Below, in pieces: positions 1 to 10,027 of a stretch of DNA of 58,122 bases. The stretch spans positions 123,365 through 181,486 of the forward strand of contig PAPF01000030.1 in the NCBI GenBank assembly GCA_002708825.1, read 5' to 3'. The translations under genes and the position numbers were made by a program. The notes below the pieces were generated by a model. It did not search any database, had not been told where the DNA came from, and worked only from the letters and a program-made list of their open reading frames with translations. Within the stretch, counting starts at the first letter, position 1; the number at the start of each line of letters is the position of its first letter. This DNA is from Phyllobacteriaceae bacterium. GTDB lineage: Bacteria; Pseudomonadota; Alphaproteobacteria; Rhizobiales; Rhizobiaceae.

Positions 1-2297
1 ACCCCGGACTCGACCGCCGCCAGCACCGTCGCCGCCGAGATGCCGGATGTGTCATGCGTGTGGAAATGGATCGGCAGGCCCGTTTCCTCGCGCAGCGCCG
101 TGAAAAGGACGCGTGCGGCCGCCGGCTTCAGCAGGCCCGCCATGTCCTTCACCGCAATGATGTTCGCCCCGGCCTCTTCCAGTTCACGGGCAAGCGACAG
201 GTAGTATTTCAGGTCGTATTGCGGACGGTTGGCGTCGAGAAGATCGCCGGTATAGCAGATCGTCGCTTCGCACAGCTTGCCCTCCTCGCGCACCGCATCC
301 ATGGAGACGCGCATGTTCTCCACCCAGTTCAGGCAGTCGAACACGCGGAACAGGTCCACGCCGCCGGCCGCCGCCTGGCGCACGAAATGCTTGACCACAT
401 TGTCGGGATAATTGGTGTAGCCGACGCCGTTGGCGCCGCGCAGCAGCATCTGGAGCAGCAGGTTCGGCGCCCCTTCCCGGACCAGCGCGAGGCGCTCCCA
501 CGGATCCTCGGTCAGGAAGCGCATCGAGACGTCGAAGGTCGCCCCGCCCCAGCATTCCAGCGACAGCAGTTGCGGCAGCGCGCGGGCATAGGTTCCGGCG
601 ATGCGGGCGATGTCATGCGTGCGCATGCGCGTCGCCAGCAGCGACTGGTGACCGTCGCGCATGGTCGTGTCCGTCATCAGGACCCGCGTTTCGGCACGCA
701 TCCACGCGGCAAACTTTTCCGGCCCGTCCCGGTCGAGCCGCTGCTTCGTTCCATCAGGAACCTCACCGCCGACGAAGGGCACGACCGGCGGCGCGGCATC
801 GGCCTTCGGCATCGGCCGCCCGCGTGCTTCCGGGTGGCCGTTCACCGACACGTCCGCGATGTAGTTGAGCAGCTTGGTGGCCCGGTCGCGCCGTTTCACC
901 TGGCTGAAGAGTTCCGGCGTCGAATCGATGAACCGCGTCGTGTAGGAGTTGTCGCGGAAATGCGGATGGCCGATGATCGCTTCCAGGAAGGTCAGGTTCG
1001 TCGCCACGCCACGAATCCGGAATTCGCGCAGCGCCCGGTCCATGCGCAGGATCGCCTCGTCGGCCGTCGGCGCCCAGGCTGTGACCTTCTCCAGCAGCGG
1101 ATCGTAATAGCGCGTGATGACCGCGCCCGAATAGGCCGTCCCGCCATCCAGCCGGATGCCGAAGCCGGTCGCGCCGCGATAGGCGGTGATGCGGCCATAG
1201 TCGGGAATAAAATTCTGCTCCGGGTCTTCCGTCGTGATCCGGCACTGCAGGGCATGGCCGTTGAGCCAGATGTCCTCCTGCGCTGGGACGCCCGATTCCG
1301 GCGTGCCGATGGCCGCGCCCTCGAGAATATGGATCTGCGCCTTGACGATATCGATGCCAGTGACTTCCTCGGTCACCGTATGCTCCACCTGGATGCGCGG
1401 ATTGACCTCGATGAAATGGAAGGCGCCGGTGTCGGCATCCATCAGGAATTCCACCGTGCCGGCGCCGACATAATCGGTGGCCCTGGCGATCTTCAGCGCA
1501 TGTTCCGCCAGTTCCTGGCGCCTTGCATCGTCGAGATAGGGCGCCGGCGCCCGTTCCACGACCTTCTGGTTGCGCCGCTGGATGGAGCAGTCGCGCTCGA
1601 ACAGGTGAACGGCATTGCCATGCGTGTCGCCGAGCACCTGCACCTCAACATGGCGCGCCCGCTCGACCAGCTTTTCCAGATAGACCTCGTCCTTGCCGAA
1701 AGCCGCCTTTGCCTCGCGTTTCGCCTCGCGCACCTCGCGCTCCAGGTCTTCCGCCGAACGGATGACGCGCATGCCGCGTCCGCCGCCGCCCCATGAGGCT
1801 TTCAGCATGACCGGGAAGCCCACCTCTTCGGCCATGGCGCGCACACGGTCCATGTCGTCGGGCAGCGGTGGCGTGGCCGGAACAACCGGCACGCCGATCT
1901 CGACGGCGAGATCGCGCGCAGCGACCTTGTTGCCGAGACGCCGCATCGTCTCCGGCTTCGGGCCGATGAAGACGATGCCGTTGGCCGCGCAGGCCTCGGC
2001 GAATTCGGGGCTCTCCGACAACAGGCCATAGCCGGGATGGATGGCGTCGGCGCCCGAAAGGCGCGCGACGCGGATCACCTCGTCGATCGACAGATAGGCC
2101 TCGATGGGACCGAGATCGCGGTCCAGGTGCGGCCCGCGCCCGATCTGGTAACTCTCGTCCGCCTTGAACCGGTGCAGCGAATACTTGTCTTCCTCCGCCC
2201 AGATCGCGACGGTTTTCAGGCCGAGTTCATTGGCCGCGCGAAAGACGCGGATGGCGATTTCGGATCGGTTCGCAACAAGGATCTTGCGGATGGCCAA
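1..2297 (-). CDS. pyc: Pyruvate carboxylase, 3' end cut by window edge
   Basis: Pyruvate carboxylase makes oxaloacetate from pyruvate and bicarbonate with ATP and a swinging biotin; it is a cytoplasmic anaplerotic enzyme. The gene runs off the left edge, so 765 codons of the usual ~1,150 are present. They hold the whole biotin carboxylase half (ATP loop GGGGRGMRV near residue 170, EVNPRIQVEH near 300) and the first part of the carboxyltransferase half (DGHQSLLATR near 550); the biotinyl domain lies outside. The start is read as TTG: the conserved opening AIRKILVANRSEIA follows at once, GGAG sits 9 bases upstream, and an in-frame TAA lies six codons further up, so no ATG is possible. The gene is monocistronic as far as seen, downstream of a hairpin that should isolate it from livK. 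Confidence 0.95.
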   Translation of the reverse strand, partial: MAIRKILVANRSEIAIRVFRAANELGLKTVAIWAEEDKYSLHRFKADESYQIGRGPHLDRDLGPIEAYLSIDEVIRVARLSGADAIHPGYGLLSESPEFAEACAANGIVFIGPKPETMRRLGNKVAARDLAVEIGVPVVPATPPLPDDMDRVRAMAEEVGFPVMLKASWGGGGRGMRVIRSAEDLEREVREAKREAKAAFGKDEVYLEKLVERARHVEVQVLGDTHGNAVHLFERDCSIQRRNQKVVERAPAPYLDDARRQELAEHALKIARATDYVGAGTVEFLMDADTGAFHFIEVNPRIQVEHTVTEEVTGIDIVKAQIHILEGAAIGTPESGVPAQEDIWLNGHALQCRITTEDPEQNFIPDYGRITAYRGATGFGIRLDGGTAYSGAVITRYYDPLLEKVTAWAPTADEAILRMDRALREFRIRGVATNLTFLEAIIGHPHFRDNSYTTRFIDSTPELFSQVKRRDRATKLLNYIADVSVNGHPEARGRPMPKADAAPPVVPFVGGEVPDGTKQRLDRDGPEKFAAWMRAETRVLMTDTTMRDGHQSLLATRMRTHDIARIAGTYARALPQLLSLECWGGATFDVSMRFLTEDPWERLALVREGAPNLLLQMLLRGANGVGYTNYPDNVVKHFVRQAAAGGVDLFRVFDCLNWVENMRVSMDAVREEGKLCEATICYTGDLLDANRPQYDLKYYLSLARELEEAGANIIAVKDMAGLLKPAAARVLFTALREETGLPIHFHTHDTSGISAATVLAAVESG

Positions 2298-2440
2298 GGC
2301 GGAATTCTCCGTTTAAATCGTTTGAATTCTGATTTTATAGCGCAGCCCGTGTTGCAATGCAAAACGGTAATGCATTGGTAGGATCGTTTGCCGGACATTT
2401 CCAGCGGCAATCGGGCCCGGATGCCCCCGGAAACAGAAGA

Positions 2441-2466
2441 ACCCGGCCCCTCGAAAGGGACCGGGT
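2441..2466 (-). terminator. Terminator hairpin after livK
   Basis: ACCCGGCCCC and a complementary arm ending CCGGGT form a GC-rich stem with one mismatch around TCGAAA. On the minus strand it is followed by TCTTCTGTTT. It lies 26 bases past the livK stop and before pyc, so it probably ends the livK transcript. Confidence 0.6.
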
Positions 2467-2491
2467 CCTGTCTGGCCTCGGAAAGGCCGGA

Positions 2492-3589
2492 TCAGTTCAT
2501 CTGGGTGTACTTGCCGTCCGACCACTCGTAGAAGACGTAGCCCGGCAGCGAGACGTCGCCCTTGTCGTCGAAGGACAGCGAACCGAGAACCGTGTTGAAG
2601 TCACCTTCGTTGAGCGCCTTGACGACCGGGTCGAAATCGGTCGAACCGGCCGCCTTGACGGCGTCGGCCCAAGCCTGGATCGCGGCGTAGGTGTAGAGCA
2701 CGTAGCCTTCGGTGGTCTTGCCGGCAGCTTCCAGCTTGTCCACGACGGCCTTGGCTTCCGGATAGCCGCGCGGATCCGGCGAGAAGGTCATCAGCGTGCC
2801 TTCGCCGGCATCGCCGGTGATCGCCCAGTACTCGTCGGTGACGAGGGCGTCACCCGAAACGATCTGGAGGTCCATGCCCTGTTCCTTGGCCTGGCGGGCC
2901 ATCAGGCCGGCTTCCGTGTGGTAGCCGCCCACGTAGAGGACGCTGACGCCCTCGGCCTTCAGCTTGGAAATGAGCGCCGAGTAGTCCTTTTCACCGGCCG
3001 TGTAGGCTTCGTAGAGGGCCGGCTTGCCGCCAGCGGCTTCAAACGCCGCCATCGTGGCGTCGGCAAGGCCCTTGCCGTAAGCGGTCTTGTCATGGACGAA
3101 GGCGATCTTCTGGTCGCCGAAATTGTCCTGGAGATACTTGCCGGCTACGTCGCCCTGCTGGTCGTCACGGCCGCAGACGCGGAAGACGCCCGGTCCCGGA
3201 CGCTCGTCGGTGAACTTCGGGTTGGTGGAGGCCGGCGAGATCTGCACGATGCCTTCGTCGGCATAGACGGCGGAGGCCGGGATCGACGAACCGGAGCAGA
3301 AATGGCCGGCCACGAAGACCACGCCCTGACCGGCGAACTGGTTGGCCACCGCAACGGCCTGCTTCGGATCGCAGGCGTCGTCACCGACTTCCAGCTTCAG
3401 CATTTCGCCATTGATGCCGCCGGCGGCGTTGATGTCGGCGACGGCCTGTTCGGCGCCGGTCTTCATCTGCTCGCCGAAGGAGGCGTACTGGCCGGTCATC
3501 GGACCCGCCGTGGCGATCACGATCTCGGCAAGCGCCGGGGTGGAGAAAGCGAAGCTCAGCGCAACGCCAGCAAGAAGTGCCTTTTTCAT
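2492..3589 (-). CDS. livK: Branched-chain amino-acid ABC transporter, periplasmic binding protein
   Basis: A periplasmic type-I binding protein that hands leucine, isoleucine or valine (or a related amino acid) to the LivHMGF importer. 365 residues, the usual family length. A signal peptide MKKALLAGVALSF...ALA is cleaved around residue 21; the mature part begins EIVIATAGPMTGQYASFGEQ, the typical LivJ/LivK opening, and keeps the CDPKQAV and SPASTNP segments. ATG 3589 is preferred over two in-frame ATGs upstream because GGGAG sits 5 bases before it. It is separated from the permease/ATPase genes by about 190 bases and has its own terminator, consistent with higher expression of the binding protein. 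Exact ligand cannot be read from sequence. Confidence 0.9.
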   Translation of the reverse strand: MKKALLAGVALSFAFSTPALAEIVIATAGPMTGQYASFGEQMKTGAEQAVADINAAGGINGEMLKLEVGDDACDPKQAVAVANQFAGQGVVFVAGHFCSGSSIPASAVYADEGIVQISPASTNPKFTDERPGPGVFRVCGRDDQQGDVAGKYLQDNFGDQKIAFVHDKTAYGKGLADATMAAFEAAGGKPALYEAYTAGEKDYSALISKLKAEGVSVLYVGGYHTEAGLMARQAKEQGMDLQIVSGDALVTDEYWAITGDAGEGTLMTFSPDPRGYPEAKAVVDKLEAAGKTTEGYVLYTYAAIQAWADAVKAAGSTDFDPVVKALNEGDFNTVLGSLSFDDKGDVSLPGYVFYEWSDGKYTQMN

Positions 3590-3721
3590 GATGACTCCCA
3601 TTTGCACCCTTAACGGTTTTCAGGCCGGCGCGGCGGGTGGGTATCCAGCTGCCGGCTATGCGGATTTCCGGTCCGCTTGAGCGGTATCAAAGCCCAAAAC
3701 GAAACGGAAATAAAGCGCCCT

Positions 3722-3767
3722 GCATCCCTGTTTTTGTTTCTTTTTCCAACAGGCTTAACCGGGATGC
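3722..3767 (-). terminator. Possible terminator of the liv permease operon
   Basis: On the minus strand GCATC and CCTGTT pair with AACAGG and GATGC across an A-rich loop, with a nine-base bulge on the 5' arm. The position, just past the last gene of the liv operon and before livK, suits a terminator, but the stem is imperfect and lacks a clean T tract. Confidence 0.3.
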
Positions 3768-3777
3768 GGGCATGCCC

Positions 3778-4128
3778 TCAACGTCGCTTCCAGGCCAGCG
3801 GGCCACTGCGCGAGAAGGCGAAACGGTATTGCTCGGCCATCTGGCCGGCCCTCGTATAGCGGTATCCGGCATAGCCGATGATCACCAGCACCACCAGGTC
3901 GACCAGATAATACCAGGGCGCGATCAGGTTGCCCTCGAAGAGCGAGAAATGGATGAAGCGCACCGCAGCTGCCAGCAACACCAGGTAGATGGCAAAGCTT
4001 GCCATGGGCCGCCATGTTTGCGCCACCGCGCGGCCGGTCATGAAGGCGGCCCCGCCACCCAGCACGCAGGTGACGACGAAAAACTCGAAGAAGCTGACTT
4101 CCCAGAGCAGCGAGGGCGTATGTTCCAT
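3778..4128 (-). CDS. Small membrane protein at the end of the liv operon (DUF6867-like)
   Basis: A 116-residue protein with three likely membrane helices (about residues 12-32, 43-63 and 69-92) and a short basic C-terminus ending LAWKRR. It is the last gene of the livHMGF operon, 47 bases after livF, with AAGGGG nine bases before the ATG. Similar small proteins accompany liv operons in other Hyphomicrobiales, and I believe they are grouped as DUF6867; that assignment is from memory. No enzymatic motif is visible. The conserved place suggests a role tied to the transporter, such as assembly or modulation, but nothing in the sequence proves this. Confidence 0.75.
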   Translation of the reverse strand: MEHTPSLLWEVSFFEFFVVTCVLGGGAAFMTGRAVAQTWRPMASFAIYLVLLAAAVRFIHFSLFEGNLIAPWYYLVDLVVLVIIGYAGYRYTRAGQMAEQYRFAFSRSGPLAWKRR

Positions 4129-4175
4129 CCCGTTCCCCTTCGGCCCGAGGCCTTTTCGTTCGATGCGGGCGCCGC

Positions 4176-4906
4176 TCAGTGGCGGCCGCCCTCCAGATAG
4201 GCAGCGCGCACTTCCTCGCGCTTGAGCAGTTCCTGGCCGGTGCCGGACATGGTGATCACGCCATTGACCATGACATATCCGCGATGCGCCAGCTTCAGCG
4301 CGTGGAACGCATTCTGCTCGACGAGAAAGACCGTCAGCCGCTCGTTCCGGTTCAGGTCGCGGATGGCGTCGAAGATCTGCTTGACGATCAGCGGTGCCAG
4401 GCCGAGCGACGGTTCGTCGAGGAGAAGCAGTTTCGGCCGGCTCATCAGTGCCCGCGCAATGGCGAGCATCTGCTGTTCGCCGCCCGAAAGCGTGCCACCG
4501 CGCTGCGAAATGCGCTCCTTGAGGCGCGGGAACAGCTCGAACACCTTCTTCAGGTCGTCGTCGAAATGCCTGTCGTCGACGAGCGAGGCGCCCATCTGCA
4601 GGTTTTCCATCACCGTCATGCGCGGAAAGATGCGCCGTCCCTCCGGCGACTGCGCGATGCCGAGCCGCATGATCTCGTGCGTCGGCATGGTCGTGATGTC
4701 CTGCCCGTCGTAGAGGATCTGGCCCGTGCGCGCCTGCGGCTTGCCGCAGATCGTCATCATCAGTGTGGACTTGCCCGCACCATTGGCACCGATCAGGGTC
4801 ACGATCTCGCCGCGATGGACATCGACATCCACACCCTTGAGCGCGATGATCTTGCCGTAATAGGTCTCCACGCCGCGCACCTGGAGCATCAGGTCGGTCT
4901 CGTCGC

Positions 4907-4910
<4 letters not shown>
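4176..4910 (-). CDS. livF: Branched-chain amino-acid ABC transporter ATPase LivF
   Basis: One of the two ATPase subunits powering uptake through LivH/LivM at the inner membrane. 244 residues, normal for LivF. Walker A GANGAGKST near residue 42, signature LSGGEQQ near 142, Walker B LLLLDEPSLGL near 163, and the switch histidine region near 195 are intact. ATG 4910 overlaps the livG stop in an ATGA arrangement, which indicates translational coupling; AGGGGG lies 6 bases upstream. The frame stays open further upstream inside livG, but that part is not LivF-like. Confidence 0.93.
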
Positions 4911-6325
<1,415 letters not shown>

Positions 6326-6327
6326 GA

Positions 6328-7767
6328 TCAATGCCCCTCGCCCTGCGCCACCATGTCGGCGCCGATTTTCTTCTTTTCCTTCAGAACGGCCGATGGTTCA
6401 CGCGACGAGATCAGTCCGCGCGGCTTCCAGACCATGATGCCCACCATCGCCAGCCCGAAGATGAGCATGCGATATTGCGTCGGCTCGAAACCGTCGCCGA
6501 AGATGTTCTGCAGGAAGCCCAGGTTGCGCAGCAGTTCGATGCCGCCGATCATGACCACCGAGGCGATGACAACGCCGATCTGCGAGCCCAGACCGCCCAG
6601 CACCACGATGGCCAGGATGATGGCCGACTCCAGGAAGGTGAAGCTTTCCGGCGAGATGAAGCCTTGCCGCGTGGCGAAGAACGAACCGGCGAAGCCACCG
6701 AACATGGCGCCCAGCGCAAACGCCGTCAGCTTCGTGTTGGTCGTGTTGATGCCGAGCGACCGGCAGGCGATCTCGTCCTCGCGCAGCGCTTCCCAGGCAC
6801 GCCCGATCGGCATCTTGCGCATCCGCATCGTCACCAGGTTGGTGATGATCGCCAGGATGAAGATGATGTAATAGAGGAAGATGAAGCGCTGGATCGGATC
6901 GTAGGCGATGCCGAAGAAGTCGGCGAAACCGCCCTCCCCGCGCTTGAACTCCAGGCCGAACAGCGTCGGCTTGGGAATGCCCGAAATGCCGTCCGGGCCG
7001 CCGGTGAACTCGTACCAGTTGAGCAGCACGACACGGATGATCTCGCCGAAAGCCAGCGTGACGATGGCCAGGTAGTCGCCGCGCAGCCTGAGCACCGGGA
7101 AGCCGAGGATGAGGCCCCAGAAGGCCGCCAGGACGCCCGCCAGCGGCAAGGCCATCCAGAAGCCGAACTCGAAATACTGCGCCAGCAGCGCGAAGGAATA
7201 GGCCCCCACGGCGTAGAAGGCGACATAGCCCAGATCCAGCAGGCCGGCGAGGCCCACCACGATGTTCAGGCCCCAGCCGAGCATGATGTAGGTCATGATC
7301 AGGATGGCAAGATCGATGAACTGGCGGTCCTGCTGCGGAAAGAACGTGGTGAAGAAGAACGGCAGCACGAGCGCGAAGGCGAACAGGATGCGCTTGAGCC
7401 ACCAAGCCACCCGTTCGGCGGTGTCGCCGCCCGGCGCCGCGGTCGCGACGCGCCGCGTCACCGGCTTGTGGGTCTTGAAGACGAAGATGTTGAGCGCAAG
7501 GCGGCCGGCGAAAACGATCACGATGGCCGCGATGAACAGCCCCCAGCGCGTGGTGAGCACCAGGCCGCCCGGCGCGATGTCGGTCCGCAGGCCAAGGAAG
7601 AAGAAGCCGAGCACACCCGTCAGCAGCGCGGCAAGGAAGGCATCGCGCAAGGATTCCGCCATCGAGTTGGGATCCTTGGCCGGTACGATTTCCGGTGCGT
7701 CGCGGCGCTCCTCTTCAAGCCGCTGGGCGCCTTCGGGCGTGGTGGTTTCGGTTGGCTGGTGCACCAT
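6328..7767 (-). CDS. livM: Branched-chain amino-acid ABC transporter permease LivM
   Basis: Inner-membrane permease forming the translocation path together with LivH. 479 residues, with a hydrophilic N-terminal tail of about 40 residues rich in Glu/Arg ahead of extra membrane helices, then the classical LivM core. Hallmarks are GLLDLGYVAFYAVGAY and RLRGDYLAIVTLAFGEI, the coupling loop MPIGRAWEALREDEIACRSLG, and a final helix region ending near GLISSREPS. Its ATG shares one base with the livH stop (TGATG), so it is translationally coupled. The length is typical of the longer LivM class of alphaproteobacteria. Confidence 0.92.
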   Translation of the reverse strand: MVHQPTETTTPEGAQRLEEERRDAPEIVPAKDPNSMAESLRDAFLAALLTGVLGFFFLGLRTDIAPGGLVLTTRWGLFIAAIVIVFAGRLALNIFVFKTHKPVTRRVATAAPGGDTAERVAWWLKRILFAFALVLPFFFTTFFPQQDRQFIDLAILIMTYIMLGWGLNIVVGLAGLLDLGYVAFYAVGAYSFALLAQYFEFGFWMALPLAGVLAAFWGLILGFPVLRLRGDYLAIVTLAFGEIIRVVLLNWYEFTGGPDGISGIPKPTLFGLEFKRGEGGFADFFGIAYDPIQRFIFLYYIIFILAIITNLVTMRMRKMPIGRAWEALREDEIACRSLGINTTNTKLTAFALGAMFGGFAGSFFATRQGFISPESFTFLESAIILAIVVLGGLGSQIGVVIASVVMIGGIELLRNLGFLQNIFGDGFEPTQYRMLIFGLAMVGIMVWKPRGLISSREPSAVLKEKKKIGADMVAQGEGH

Positions 7768-8702
7768 CAGACCTTCTCCACTTCCGGTTTGCCAAGCAGG
7801 CCCGAGGGCAGGAAGATCAGCACGATCGCCAGGATCGAGAAGGCCGCCACGTCCTTGTACTCCACGGTGAAGTAGCCCGACCAGAACACCTCGATCAGGC
7901 CGATCAGCAGGCCGCCGAGCATGGCCCCGGGCAGCGATCCGATACCGCCGAGCACGGCCGCGGTGAAGGCTTTCACCCCGGCCAGGAAGCCGATGTAGAA
8001 GTCGATGACCCCGTAGAGCAGCAGGAACATCAGGCCGGCGACGGCTGCCAGCGCCGCGCCCATGACGAAGGTCAGCGAGATCGTCCTGTCGACATTGACC
8101 CCGAGCAGCGCGGCCATCTTCTGGTCCTGCTCGCAGGCGCGTTGCGCGCGGCCCAGCGGCGTCTTGGTGATCAGCAGGGTGAAGCCGATCATCAGCGCCG
8201 TCGTCAGCACGATGATGAGGATCTGCATGTAGGAAAGCTGCACCACGATGGGCCCGTTTTCCGTCACGCCCTCCATGATGGTGACGCCGCCGGAGACGAT
8301 CGGCTGCAGCGGCTTCACGCGCGCGCCCTGCGTAACCTGCACGAAGTTCTGCAGCACGATCGACATGCCGATCGCCGTGATCAGCGGCGCCAGGCGGAAC
8401 GAGCCGCGCAACGGCCGGTAGGCCAGGCGCTCCACCGTCCAGCCCCAGGCCGCCGTGAAGATCATCGAGATGACCAGCACGATGAGCAGGGCCAGGATGA
8501 TGAAGCCGATGCTCGACGCGGCGGTAAGCCCGATGGCAACGATCAGCGCCAGCGCGATGAACGAGCCGACCATGAAGATGTCGCCATGCGCGAAGTTGAT
8601 CATGCCGATGATGCCGTACACCATCGTGTAGCCGATCGCGATCAGCCCGTAGATCGAGCCGAGCGTCAGCCCGTTGATGAGCTGCTGGACGAAATATTCC
8701 AT
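7767..8702 (-). CDS. livH: Branched-chain amino-acid ABC transporter permease LivH
   Basis: First gene of the livHMGF operon and partner permease of LivM. 311 residues with about eight membrane helices. The opening EYFVQQLINGLTLGSIYGLI and the motif INFAHGDIFMVGSF are diagnostic, and the cytoplasmic loop TPLGRAQRACEQDQKMAALLG matches the ATPase-coupling segment of the family. ATG 8702 has AGGGGA seven bases upstream; the frame stays open further up but shows no family similarity there. A candidate sigma-70 promoter lies about 75-100 bases upstream. Confidence 0.92.
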   Translation of the reverse strand: MEYFVQQLINGLTLGSIYGLIAIGYTMVYGIIGMINFAHGDIFMVGSFIALALIVAIGLTAASSIGFIILALLIVLVISMIFTAAWGWTVERLAYRPLRGSFRLAPLITAIGMSIVLQNFVQVTQGARVKPLQPIVSGGVTIMEGVTENGPIVVQLSYMQILIIVLTTALMIGFTLLITKTPLGRAQRACEQDQKMAALLGVNVDRTISLTFVMGAALAAVAGLMFLLLYGVIDFYIGFLAGVKAFTAAVLGGIGSLPGAMLGGLLIGLIEVFWSGYFTVEYKDVAAFSILAIVLIFLPSGLLGKPEVEKV

Positions 8703-8774
8703 GCCGTTCCCCTGTTGCCCGGCCGCCTCTGACGGACAGTCCGGAAGCGCCGGCTGGCGCTGGACCATTTTGTT

Positions 8775-8803
8775 ATTCTTAGCGGCTCGCTCCCACAACA
8801 CAA
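8775..8803 (-). promoter_or_regulatory. Candidate sigma-70 promoter of livHMGF
   Basis: Read on the minus strand: TTGTGT (8803-8798), 17 bases, AAGAAT (8780-8775). Initiation would leave a leader of about 65 bases before the livH ATG. The boxes are only fair matches, so this is a proposal by position and spacing. Confidence 0.35.
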
Positions 8804-8940
8804 CCGGCTTTGGCAAAGCCGTCGAATTGCGCGGCTACCCCCTCATCCCCGCCGCTTCCTGCGGCATTTTGCGAATTCCTAGCACCGGAATTCCGAAAAG
8901 TCTTTGCATCCTTCCTGTTATTTTCCTCGGCGAACTGCTG

Positions 8941-8954
8941 ATTCTTGCAAGAAT
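8941..8954. promoter_or_regulatory. Perfect 14-base palindrome, possible operator upstream of liv
   Basis: ATTCTTGCAAGAAT is its own reverse complement. A near half-copy, ATTCATTGCAAGAA, follows at 8971-8984. The site lies about 140 bases upstream of the liv promoter candidate. The regulator is unknown. Confidence 0.35.
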
Positions 8955-9016
8955 GAACTCCTTGCCGCGAATTCATTGCAAGAAGGCATGATTCGAACTG
9001 TGGCCTCTCCGTTGCG

Positions 9017-10018
9017 TCAGACGACCGAAAAGCCCCGGCAGAACGGGTCGCGTTCATCGATGAAGATCGTGTTCAGCCCGGTCATGACCGCCCAGCCGGC
9101 AATGGACGGCACGATGGCCGCCCGGCCCGCGACCGTCGCCGCTGCCTCGACCCGGCCATGGAAAAGCGAACCGATGATCGATTCGTGCACGAAATCGTCG
9201 CCGGGCTTCAGTTCCCCGCGCGCCGCCAGTTGCGCCATGCGCGCCGAAGTGCCGGTTCCGCAGGGACTGCGGTCGATGGCCTTGTCGCCATAGAACACGG
9301 CGTTGCGCGCATGCGCGCCCGCCACGGTCGGCTTGCCGGTCCACAAGACGTGGGTCACGCGGTTGATCTCCGGCCTCTCCGGATGGGCCAGCGTGTAGGC
9401 CTCGTTGAGCCGCTGCCGGATGACCGGGCTCCAGGCGATGAGGTCGGCCGCCGAATGATCGGCCATGTCGCGGTAATTGGCCTGCGGCTCCACGATCGCG
9501 TAGAAATTGCCGCCATAGGCGACATCGACGTTCAGGGTTCCGAGGACAGGGCACTCCACCTCCCAGCCCGTGGCGTGCAGGAAGGCCGGCACGTTGGTCA
9601 GCCGGACCTCGCGCACATGGTCCCCGTCCATGCTGTATTCGGCCTTCACGGGCCCCGCCGGCGTGTCCAGCATCAGCACGCCGGGGGTCCTTGGCCGCAC
9701 GAGCCCGTGCTCCACGGCCATGGTCACCGTGCCGATCGTGCCGTGCCCGCACATTGGCAGGCAGCCCGACGTCTCGATATAGAGCACGCCCACATCGCAG
9801 TCGTCGCGCGTCGGCGGGTAGAGGATGGCGCCCGACATCATGTCATGGCCGCGCGGTTCGAACATGAGCCCGGTGCGGATCCAGTCGTGATGGGCAAGGA
9901 AATCGGCGCGCCGCTCCATCATGGTCGCGCCTTTCAGCAGCGGTCCGCCACCGGTCACGAGGCGCACCGGATTGCCGCAGGTGTGTCCGTCGATGCAGAA
10001 GAAGGAATGACGCGCCAT
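9017..10018 (-). CDS. 4-hydroxyproline 2-epimerase (proline racemase family)
   Basis: Interconverts trans-4-hydroxy-L-proline and cis-4-hydroxy-D-proline, first step of hydroxyproline use in the cytoplasm. 333 residues, the family length. Both catalytic cysteines are present: Cys90 in MCGHGT and Cys253 in SPCGTGTSA. Having Cys at both places separates it from trans-3-hydroxyproline dehydratases, where the first is Ser or Thr. It is the last gene of a three-gene operon, 9 bases after the amino-acid oxidase, and the two upstream genes supply the next two steps, which supports the hydroxyproline rather than the proline assignment. Confidence 0.9.
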   Translation of the reverse strand: MARHSFFCIDGHTCGNPVRLVTGGGPLLKGATMMERRADFLAHHDWIRTGLMFEPRGHDMMSGAILYPPTRDDCDVGVLYIETSGCLPMCGHGTIGTVTMAVEHGLVRPRTPGVLMLDTPAGPVKAEYSMDGDHVREVRLTNVPAFLHATGWEVECPVLGTLNVDVAYGGNFYAIVEPQANYRDMADHSAADLIAWSPVIRQRLNEAYTLAHPERPEINRVTHVLWTGKPTVAGAHARNAVFYGDKAIDRSPCGTGTSARMAQLAARGELKPGDDFVHESIIGSLFHGRVEAAATVAGRAAIVPSIAGWAVMTGLNTIFIDERDPFCRGFSVV

Positions 10019-10027
10019 GACGGTCTC

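Larger units (their letters stand above)
8703..9016. other. Intergenic region between livH and the hydroxyproline epimerase gene
   Basis: 314 bases without a convincing gene. It holds the liv promoter candidate (8775-8803), a tight hairpin CGGCTTT-GGC-AAAGCCG (8805-8821) and a perfect 14-base palindrome (8941-8954). Short open frames cross it on both strands, but they lack ribosome sites and family-like sequence. Confidence 0.6.

Noticed and set aside
6331-7875. Long plus-strand open frame of 514 codons opposite livM
   Set aside because: It mirrors a clear permease gene, is rich in His/Arg/Gln/Asp from antisense reading and has no family sequence. The same applies to plus-strand frames opposite pyc, livK, livG, dctM and the UxaA gene, and to minus-strand frames opposite the 38-51 kb genes.
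8674-9057. Short open frames on both strands between livH and the epimerase gene
   Set aside because: No ribosome sites, low-complexity composition, and they overlap the real gene ends.
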